Positions 1 to 6,586 of a DNA stretch of 64,000 bases are shown piece by piece; the stretch's first letter is position 1; each line of letters starts with the position of its first letter. Source of the DNA: Chloroflexota bacterium (GTDB lineage Bacteria; Chloroflexota; Anaerolineae; Aggregatilineales; Phototrophicaceae); contig JAIUNI010000014.1 in NCBI GenBank assembly GCA_020161935.1, positions 1 to 64,000 of the forward strand, given 5' to 3'. The notes beneath the pieces are model-generated. The model was given only the letters and a program-made list of their open reading frames with translations. It made no database searches and was not told the DNA's origin. The position numbers were made by a program, and so were the translations under genes.

Positions 1-219
1 GGGTGAAATTTTGAGAAAACGGACGCGCTGTCTCGCGTCCCTACAGGCGTGGTGGATAGGGGGTGGTGGGTAGCAAGAGGGCGCACAGCCGTGATACCGC
101 CCCCAAAGAGCGAGGTGGGTGAAATTTTGAGAAAACGGACGCGCTGTCTCGCGTCCCTACAGGCGTGGTGGATAGGGGGTGGTGGGTAGCAAGAGGGCGC
201 ACAGCCATGCGCCCCTACA
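1..219. repeat. Two tandem copies of a 116-bp repeat with CCCTAC hairpins
   Basis: A unit beginning GGGTGAAATTTTGAG at position 1 restarts at position 117. Each copy carries a hairpin with arms GGACGCG and CGCGTCC followed by CCTACA (21-45 and 137-161). The second copy ends in another hairpin with a GGGCGCAC-type stem and the same CCCTAC tail (195-219). The corresponding right arm is disrupted in copy 1. No gene is visible here; positions 1-254 are intergenic. Confidence 0.85.
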
Positions 220-254
220 AAATCTCTTTTGATTAATGAACGATTAGAGACGGT

Positions 255-761
255 TCACTCAAAATAGACTTGCATCGCCATTTGACCGAGGTAGATGATG
301 TCACCGGTGTGGAGGGCGTAACCCATGTGCGGGGTGAGGCATTCACGGTTGAGGTAGGTGCCGTTTAAGCTGCCCAAGTCGGAGATGCACAAGCCTTCCT
401 CGGCACGAAAGATGGTGGCGTGGAGGCTGGAAACCCCTTTATTAAAGGCGTGGTAGGGTGCAAGGTCAACATCCGGCACGCGCACGGAATGGCTGCTGGC
501 GCGTCCGATCAGGATATGTCCCTGATTTTCGACCACCAGCGGCTGCTCGGCTCCCTCGATTTGCAGCGTGAGTTTGCCGTGCTTCGTGGCGACCGGCGCG
601 GCGAGCGGCTTAGGCGAGGGGAGGGGCATGTCTTGCATATCCAGCACCGCGCGCATCTGGCGGGTGGCTAGGCCGACATAATGACTCAACGGCTGGCGAC
701 ACCGGCTGCAAATGAGCGCCCCATCAAGGTTATTGTGGGTACAGCGTGGACAATGCTGCAT
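255..761 (-). CDS. Zinc-ribbon FHA-domain protein
   Basis: This 168-residue cytoplasmic protein has an N-terminal zinc ribbon (C4-x2-C7 and C18-x2-C21), a linker, and a C-terminal forkhead-associated domain from about residue 63. The FHA signatures are the Gly-Arg at 86-87, the SSxxH at 111-114 and the NGT around 133-135. FHA domains bind phosphothreonine, so the protein probably reads Ser/Thr phosphorylation, with the zinc ribbon as a docking module. The start was chosen at the ATG at 761, because AGAGGA lies seven bases upstream; an in-frame extension upstream has unlikely composition. It is divergent from the large gene at 986. No kinase lies beside it in this window. The domain call is secure; the partner is unknown. 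Confidence 0.85.
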   Translation of the reverse strand: MQHCPRCTHNNLDGALICSRCRQPLSHYVGLATRQMRAVLDMQDMPLPSPKPLAAPVATKHGKLTLQIEGAEQPLVVENQGHILIGRASSHSVRVPDVDLAPYHAFNKGVSSLHATIFRAEEGLCISDLGSLNGTYLNRECLTPHMGYALHTGDIIYLGQMAMQVYFE

Positions 762-985
762 GATAATCCTCTTATGACCCCCGAATGTAAAGCTATTTAC
801 ATCATAGTCCAGCATTATCCCGAAAAGTAATAAGTAAAAATAAAAAATAGGTAAAGGGGAATGTGCGATACGATTGACCGAAATTAGAGGCGAATCTCTC
901 ACTTCCAAATGGGAACATTGATGTAGTATAGAAAGTATATGAGCGCCCATTTTCTAAAATAGATTTGAATCGTCAGGATGACGTT

Positions 986-3565
986 ATGCCTGAACCCGCC
1001 GCCGCCGCGAAAAAGCCTGATCCGCATAAGCAGCCTGTACGCGCCCCCGCGCCTGACCCGCAGCTTGCGACACCTCTCCAAACACCGGAAGGGCAGGTCA
1101 ACCCGCACCTGACGCAGCGCGAGATCCTGCAACTCCAGCGGACGATGGGCAACAAGGCGGTGGGGAGTTTGCTCGGCAGCCAGCCGAAAGCGGCACCACC
1201 CGCGCCGGTGGAACTGCGGGCGAGCGGTGAACCGGTTATTCAGGAGTGGCCGTGGTCAACGAAGCCCGATAAGCCAGCCAAACCGAAGCCGCCACCGTAT
1301 CCGCGACCGGCGAAGGTCAGCGCCCCGACCGACGTGAAGCCGATGGACCCCACCCATTTTAACTCGGACATTGTGGCGACGGATGCCCAGATGCAAGACC
1401 CGGTTACTGGCCTGAAAAATTACCGTGAAGCGGCTGGAAAACATCTTGAAGAAGGCAAGCGCCACAAATTCAAAATCCTGCGTTATAAGACGTTTATCGA
1501 GGCCGACTACCTATTTATCAAGCAAAAAGCGGCGACGCTGGTTCAACAACAGGAAACGCTGATTGCCGAAGAAGCGATGGCTCAGAAAAGCGGGATGGGG
1601 GCTGGTCTCGGCAAAAAGCGAGCCGAACTGGAACAGCAGAGCAAAGCGGAAATCGGCGAGGGCAACCCGATGTTGGCGGTATCACGAGCCGAGGAGCGGG
1701 TTGGAAAAGCACTCAACGCGAGTCTGGTGGCGGAGTCCGAACTGCCGTTGATTGCACACGCCTACGACACGATTGTGACGTTGCAAGAAGAAGCCAACAA
1801 GAAGGGCGGGCATGGGTTCTTCGGGGGTCATCCTGAAGCGCGAATCAAGCACTACGAGGCGCTGCTGCCGAACGCTGGCCCCAAAGACGCGGCGAAGTAC
1901 CGCACGAAGATTCATAAGCACCACCTCCGCGTCACAGCCATCAAGCAGGCACGGCAAGACCTCGCGCGGTCGCAAACGCTGCTGGGGCAGGCCAAGCTGA
2001 GTGAGGATATGATGGCGGTCAAGCGGCGGCAGTTGAAGGCCGAAAAAGCCGCAATTAAAGGGGGCGCGGGGCGTGCCGTCACCATCGGGACGCACCTGAA
2101 AGGCAAGGTTACGACCGGCATCGGGAGTGCTGTGGCCTCGACCGCGACCCTCGGCCTGATTGAGTACGAGCAGAATAAAACCGACGGCGGTTACAACAGC
2201 AAACGCGAGCGCGTGAGCATCATCAAATCGTGGGAACGGGACTGGGCGCAGCTTAAAGGTGTTTGGGCCGCACGGCCTTACGGCAAGCTGACAGCTTTAC
2301 ATCTGGTGTTTCAGGGGTTGGGCAGCTTGATCCTCAAGCCGCTCCGCAAGATGTTTACGGCGGCTGCGTTGATCTTCACCGGCCTGTCGCTGATCCCACC
2401 GCTGGCACCGATTACCGGGCCGATGGCGGCTTTCTGTTCGCTGGTGACGATTGGGCTTGTCGCGGCGAAGGCGGCAATCGACGCGCTGCTGGCGACATGG
2501 AGCGCGTTGGCGACGGCGCTGAACAAGAACGCGCATCATACCGACATGCTGCGGGGTCAAACGCGCGGACAGGCGACGGATGTACTCATGGGTGGTGTTG
2601 CCATCGGCGCGGCGTTCGCCACCCCCGCGATTGGGAACGCGGTCGGCGGGAAGTACTACAACCCGGTTGAGAGTTTGGCGCAAACCGGCGGCAGCACGAT
2701 GGGCATGAGCAACGCGACCGGCAGCATCGGCGACCAACTCTTGCACCAACTGCAAGTACAGGGGTCGAAAGCGCCCGCGATGCTGGGCATGATCGTCGGG
2801 GAAAAGGTGGTTGGCGCGGCGGGCGAACTGGAAGCGATGGGTGATGGCGGTAAAGCCTTGTTCCAGATGCGGCAGGGCGAGATCATGAAGAGCGGACTGA
2901 GCGGCGCACAACTGATGATCGCCATCGAGCAGGCCAAGCTAGACGCGATGGAAGGGGAGGAAACGCGCCTCAAGCGCCGCATCACCTTCCTCGAAGCGGA
3001 TCGAAGCGGCGAGGCTGAAATCCCGAAACTGCGCGACAAGCTGACGAAAAACCAGACCGAGCAGGGCAGTGTACGCGGTAAAATTCTGAAGCTGAAGGGC
3101 GGCATCAAGGAGTCCGCTCCGGCACCGACGGCTTCCGCGCCCACCACGCTCAACAACATCAAGACACCGGGTACAACCGCGCTGCCCGCGCAGGGACAAT
3201 TCGCCGACCGGATGAAGCCCGAACTGGCGAAGGAAGCGACGATGCGCGACGAAAGCACCAAAGCGCTGGGGGCGAAGGCCAAAGCACAGGTGCAGGGACT
3301 CATCAGCAGTGTGAGCGAGGTCAGCGGCAGAAGCGGGGAAGTGGCTTCCGGCGCACAGGCGGCAGTCGGTGGTGTTGCGGCGGCTGGCTCCGCGCAGGTG
3401 CAGCCGGTGGACGCGCCGAACGCAGCCGACGCGCAAGGCGGTGTGCAATCCGGCAGTGACATCCTGCGGGACGTGTTGGAGATCGCTCAAGCTGCGCCCT
3501 CGGCAGTGGACGAGGCCATCAACCCCGCGCCGGTCAGCGGTGGGGGTGCGGGTGGTGGGAGCTAG
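986..3565 (+). CDS. Large protein with injection-system-associated leader motif and central hydrophobic region
   Basis: An 859-residue protein of unknown function. The N-terminus is Pro/Ala-rich and followed by LQRTMGNKAVGSLL (about residues 52-65), the leader motif commonly found in proteins of extracellular contractile injection systems, often before a DUF4157 domain. No HExxH protease motif of DUF4157 is visible. The middle is charged and helical (about 150-350). A strongly hydrophobic Ala/Gly/Leu stretch follows at about 430-520, then a coiled-coil-like Lys/Glu region (about 650-710) and an Ala/Gly-rich tail. The ATG at 986 has AGGA seven bases upstream and was preferred to the TTG at 965. 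No sheath, tube or baseplate genes are nearby, so it would be an orphan cargo or effector. Function is inference. Confidence 0.7.
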   Translation: MPEPAAAAKKPDPHKQPVRAPAPDPQLATPLQTPEGQVNPHLTQREILQLQRTMGNKAVGSLLGSQPKAAPPAPVELRASGEPVIQEWPWSTKPDKPAKPKPPPYPRPAKVSAPTDVKPMDPTHFNSDIVATDAQMQDPVTGLKNYREAAGKHLEEGKRHKFKILRYKTFIEADYLFIKQKAATLVQQQETLIAEEAMAQKSGMGAGLGKKRAELEQQSKAEIGEGNPMLAVSRAEERVGKALNASLVAESELPLIAHAYDTIVTLQEEANKKGGHGFFGGHPEARIKHYEALLPNAGPKDAAKYRTKIHKHHLRVTAIKQARQDLARSQTLLGQAKLSEDMMAVKRRQLKAEKAAIKGGAGRAVTIGTHLKGKVTTGIGSAVASTATLGLIEYEQNKTDGGYNSKRERVSIIKSWERDWAQLKGVWAARPYGKLTALHLVFQGLGSLILKPLRKMFTAAALIFTGLSLIPPLAPITGPMAAFCSLVTIGLVAAKAAIDALLATWSALATALNKNAHHTDMLRGQTRGQATDVLMGGVAIGAAFATPAIGNAVGGKYYNPVESLAQTGGSTMGMSNATGSIGDQLLHQLQVQGSKAPAMLGMIVGEKVVGAAGELEAMGDGGKALFQMRQGEIMKSGLSGAQLMIAIEQAKLDAMEGEETRLKRRITFLEADRSGEAEIPKLRDKLTKNQTEQGSVRGKILKLKGGIKESAPAPTASAPTTLNNIKTPGTTALPAQGQFADRMKPELAKEATMRDESTKALGAKAKAQVQGLISSVSEVSGRSGEVASGAQAAVGGVAAAGSAQVQPVDAPNAADAQGGVQSGSDILRDVLEIAQAAPSAVDEAINPAPVSGGGAGGGS

Positions 3566-3962
3566 GGGTGGACGGCACGCTACACAGATGCCGTCCGATA
3601 CTAAAATAATTTTCAGATAGGCTCTTATCGCGTTTCATGTTCCTCAGAAATCATTTGAAGGGATAGAAATACCGGACAGCCTGTCTGCTGTCCCTACGCA
3701 AAAACTAATGAATGTAGGGACGCGAAACAGCGCGTCTGGTAACTCTCTTAACTCGATAGCTATAGGTTTGCCGACGGTCAAGCCCTACGATTTACCCACT
3801 TCACCCACCCGTTTTAACCCCCCAATTGTCCTACCGGAAAATGACCTGCTGCGCCTAAGGTTTTGGCGCGGCTTCCTTATAAGCTGTAGACATCAGACAC
3901 AAATAACCTTTGTGGGCAAACAAACGTTTACGAAAGTGCGTTTTTGCAGAAAGGGCTTACTC
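3566..3962. repeat. Intergenic region with an inverted pair of CCCTAC hairpins
   Basis: There is no gene in this 400-bp gap. A left end AGAAATCATTTGA (3646-3658) matches the terminal repeat of the composite elements at 26050 and 51820. It is followed by a GGACAGC-stem hairpin with CCCTAC tail (3674-3697) and an oppositely oriented GTAGGGACGCG hairpin (about 3714-3738). A further stem variant of the same family (GGTTTGCC...GGTCAAGCCCTAC) lies at about 3766-3788. The right terminal repeat is not recognisable. The region must also hold the promoter of the stress gene at 3963, but I cannot place it. Confidence 0.6.
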
Positions 3963-4685
3963 ATGGCTTACAAGGAAACAGTCGTTGCGGTATTTGACAC
4001 CTTCGATACGGGTAACAAGGCGTTACAGGCATTACTGGATAACGGGTTCAGCCGCGATGACATCGGTTTGGCGGTGAACAACCGGCGTAAAGATGGCGAC
4101 TTTGGCAACATTGAAACCAACGTCGATAAGTACGAAGACGTGACCGGCGCGGAAGGCAGCGCATTCGGTGCGACCATCGGCGGAATCGCGGGGGCGGCGG
4201 CGGCGTTGAGCGCGATTGTGATCCCCGGCATCGGCCCGATTATCGCGGCTGGCCCGCTGGTGGCGCTGCTGGGCGGCGCTACCGGTGCGGTCATCGGTGG
4301 CGCGGCAGGTGCGGTGACGGGTGGTATTACCGCGTCACTGGTGCATCTGGGGATCGCGGATGACGAGGCCGAATATTACGCGGAATCGGTACGGCGCGGG
4401 AACTCGCTGCTGACGGTGAGCGTGGGCAGCGACAGTGAAGCCACCAAAGCGACCGAAGTCCTGAACCGCTTCAACCCGATTGACGTGAAGCAGCGGGCTT
4501 CGGATTGGCGTGATAAGGAAGGGTGGACAGGTTTCGACATGGAAGCCGAGCCGTATCACCACGACGACCTTGAGTCCGAGCGGGTGTTGAACGAAAACCG
4601 GCGGAATGAACCGTATTACAACACGCCGGAATCGGTACGCCGCTTCCCGGTACTGCCGCCGGTTCCCCCGAACAAGCCGCAGTAG
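3963..4685 (+). CDS. General stress protein 17M/YflT-like, with glycine-zipper segment (copy 1)
   Basis: A 240-residue protein. The N-terminal domain (KETVVAVFDTFDTGNKAL) resembles the YflT / general stress protein 17M family. It is followed by a long Gly/Ala-rich hydrophobic segment (about residues 60-125, with repeated GxxxG spacing) and a charged C-terminal tail. Glycine zippers commonly insert into or associate with membranes. The ATG at 3963 is preceded by AAAGGG at good spacing; an upstream in-frame extension contains dispersed repeats and is unlikely to be translated. It is the first of three paralogues in 2.6 kb, each with its own terminator-like hairpin, so they are probably separate transcripts. 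Biochemical function is unknown; a stress role is inferred from the family. Confidence 0.75.
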   Translation: MAYKETVVAVFDTFDTGNKALQALLDNGFSRDDIGLAVNNRRKDGDFGNIETNVDKYEDVTGAEGSAFGATIGGIAGAAAALSAIVIPGIGPIIAAGPLVALLGGATGAVIGGAAGAVTGGITASLVHLGIADDEAEYYAESVRRGNSLLTVSVGSDSEATKATEVLNRFNPIDVKQRASDWRDKEGWTGFDMEAEPYHHDDLESERVLNENRRNEPYYNTPESVRRFPVLPPVPPNKPQ

Positions 4686-4730
4686 GGCAGGGGGCATACG
4701 AGGGACAAACACCCTTAAAAGCCGTCTATA

Positions 4731-4760
4731 AAAGGGCGTACGTTGGTGCGCTCTTTTTTT
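4731..4760 (+). terminator. Rho-independent terminator after stress paralogue 1
   Basis: Arms AAAGGGCGTAC and GTGCGCTCTTT pair with two G:U pairs around a short loop and run directly into seven T residues. It lies about 45 bases after the stop codon of the upstream gene. Confidence 0.8.
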
Positions 4761-4900
4761 GGATAATGTTAACCACTTGGCCTACGAATATTCGGTGCAG
4801 ATTACCCATGTAGGGGGTCTCATGACCATCTATATTTAGCCTCATATGTATTACATCCGCTTGCGTCATCGTCAACACGAATAGAAGGAGGATGCCCCAA

Positions 4901-5482
4901 ATGCCGACCCGTGAAATGGTGATTGCTGTATACGACGGTTTTCAAACGGCGAATTCCGCTTTTCAAGCCTTACTCGATGAGGGTTTCTTCCGCGCTGACG
5001 TGGGTCTGGTGGCGGTCGATCAGCAAGATTATGACAAGCTCAACTTTCGGTTTGAGCGGCTGGATGAGAGCATGATTGCCGAGATGGGCTACAGCGCCTT
5101 ACTCGCCAGCGGGACGTTCGCGCTGAACACCGTTACCCTGTCCGATGTGGGCGTGGTGGTGGTGGCGGGTTCGCTGAACGGGATGCTGGGTGGGGCAGAT
5201 GGCGCGATGGCAGGTGGTTTGACCGCAGCGCTCGTGCGTTTGGGTATTCCGTCGGGCAAGGCCGAAGCCTACGCCGCCAGCCTGCGGAACGGTCACGCGC
5301 TGGTGACGGTGCAGGTACGCACCGCCGCCGCGCTGGTGAGCGCGATTGATATTCTGCACCGCAGCCGTCCGGTGAACCTCAAGCAGGGCGGTACGCAGGG
5401 TTGGCTGGGCTTCGAGAATGCCCACGAGCGTGAGGATGCCCCATATGAGGTGATCGGGCGCTTCCCGCACCGCGTTTCCTAA
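4901..5482 (+). CDS. YflT-like stress protein paralogue with degenerate glycine zipper (copy 2)
   Basis: A 193-residue paralogue of its two neighbours. The N-terminal domain is conserved (VIAVYDGFQTANSAFQALL) and so is the C-terminal part (AEAYAASLRNGHALVTVQV). The central segment has lost most of the repeated GxxxG pattern and the IVIPGIGP core that the other two copies share. A strong AAGGAGG ends at 4891, so the ATG at 4901 is chosen over the ATG at 4892, which it abuts. The loss suggests a changed membrane or assembly property rather than decay, because the reading frame is intact. Function is unknown. Confidence 0.7.
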   Translation: MPTREMVIAVYDGFQTANSAFQALLDEGFFRADVGLVAVDQQDYDKLNFRFERLDESMIAEMGYSALLASGTFALNTVTLSDVGVVVVAGSLNGMLGGADGAMAGGLTAALVRLGIPSGKAEAYAASLRNGHALVTVQVRTAAALVSAIDILHRSRPVNLKQGGTQGWLGFENAHEREDAPYEVIGRFPHRVS

Positions 5483-5528
5483 TTGGGTAGCGTTTGCAAA
5501 GCAAGGGGTAATTGCGGTTTGGTGACGC

Positions 5529-5551
5529 GGACGAGATGTATCTCGTCCCTA
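5529..5551 (+). repeat. CCCTAC-type hairpin, GGACGAG stem variant
   Basis: Arms GGACGAGAT and ATCTCGTCC form a near-continuous palindrome followed by CTA. It is one member of the dispersed hairpin family described at 26050. Confidence 0.75.
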
Positions 5552-5623
5552 TACTCAGATTTTTGTACTTCGACAAAAATTTACCACTGACCTGTACTAC
5601 CTTTAATCCATTTTTCTCACCAG

Positions 5624-5655
5624 AAGGGCGCACCGAAATGTGCGCCTTTTTTATT
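5624..5655 (+). terminator. Rho-independent terminator after stress paralogue 2
   Basis: Arms GGCGCAC and GTGCGCC enclose six bases and are followed by TTTTTTATTCTTTT. The hairpin also resembles the GGGCGCAC variant of the dispersed hairpin family. Confidence 0.8.
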
Positions 5656-5838
5656 CTTTTCTCCCCTGTATGTAGCCACATAGCCTAGCGTTATCAGCAC
5701 CCAATCGACCTAATAAAAATAGCCTGCCTCGCCCACGTATTCATATCGGGATACACCTATAGTAAAGGCATCCGTTCCCGCGCCAATAACGACAAAGCGG
5801 GAACATCCAATGGACTTGTATCGAAAGGTCAACACATC

Positions 5839-6525
5839 ATGAAGAATGCCCAAACGGTTTTAGCCGTATACGACTCTTTTGAAAGTGCCGACCGCGCCAT
5901 CCGTGCGCTGGTGGATGATGGCTTCTCGCGGGCTGACATTGGTCTGGCGGCGAATGACGTACGCGGTGATTACAACCGCTTGCATAACCCGACGGCTGCC
6001 GCATCGGAAGATGTCTCCGGCGGTGAAGGTGGCAGCTTCGGCGCGGTGATCGGGGGTATTACGGGTGCGGTCGCGGCGTTGACGGCGATTGTGATCCCCG
6101 GTATCGGCCCGGTGATCGCGGCTGGCCCGTTGGTGGCGCTGCTGGGCGGCGCGACCGGTGCGGTGGTCGGTGGTGCGGCGGGGGCGGTGACGGGTGGGCT
6201 TGCAGCTTCGCTCATTCACCTCGGCGTGCCGGAAGCCGAAGCGACCCATTATGGCGAATCGGTACGGCGTGGTAACGCGCTGGTCACGGTGACGGTGGAT
6301 AACGACGAGGATGCCGAGACGGCGACCAATGTGATGCGCCGTTATAATCCGGTGGATGTAAAGAGCCGCGCGAGCAAGTGGCGGGAGTCCGGTTGGGCGG
6401 GTTATGACGCAGAAGCGCAGCCGTACACCACCGACGAACTTAACCGCGAGCGTGAGTTGTATCCGGCGGACACCCTGCCGGAAGAAGAAGTGGTTAACCG
6501 CTACTATCCGACCCCACGATCCTAA
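5839..6525 (+). CDS. General stress protein 17M/YflT-like, with glycine-zipper segment (copy 3)
   Basis: A 228-residue protein closely similar to copy 1 along its length. It has an N-terminal YflT-like domain (QTVLAVYDSFESADRAI), a Gly/Ala zipper (about residues 60-125) sharing IVIPGIGPVIAAGPLVALL with copy 1, and a polar tail. The ATG at 5839 has GAAAGG upstream. Copies 1 and 3 are more alike than either is to copy 2, so the middle gene has diverged most. Function is unknown beyond the family's stress association. Confidence 0.75.
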   Translation: MKNAQTVLAVYDSFESADRAIRALVDDGFSRADIGLAANDVRGDYNRLHNPTAAASEDVSGGEGGSFGAVIGGITGAVAALTAIVIPGIGPVIAAGPLVALLGGATGAVVGGAAGAVTGGLAASLIHLGVPEAEATHYGESVRRGNALVTVTVDNDEDAETATNVMRRYNPVDVKSRASKWRESGWAGYDAEAQPYTTDELNRERELYPADTLPEEEVVNRYYPTPRS

Positions 6526-6553
6526 GTTCCATTTCATCTCTTTGATACAGGGA

Positions 6554-6586
6554 GGGATTTGCTGGCGGCAAATCCCTACGTTTTTA
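6554..6586 (+). terminator. Terminator that is also a CCCTAC-family hairpin
   Basis: Arms GGGATTTGC and GCAAATCCC form a perfect 9-bp stem, followed by TACGTTTTTATTT. The stem differs in sequence from other members but keeps the tail CCCTAC. The stop codon of the minus-strand gene at 6576 lies inside this tail, so the hairpin also ends that gene. Confidence 0.7.

Noticed and set aside
3708..3962. N-terminal extension of the first stress protein
   Set aside because: It covers repeat hairpins; the ATG at 3963 has the ribosome site and matches paralogue starts.
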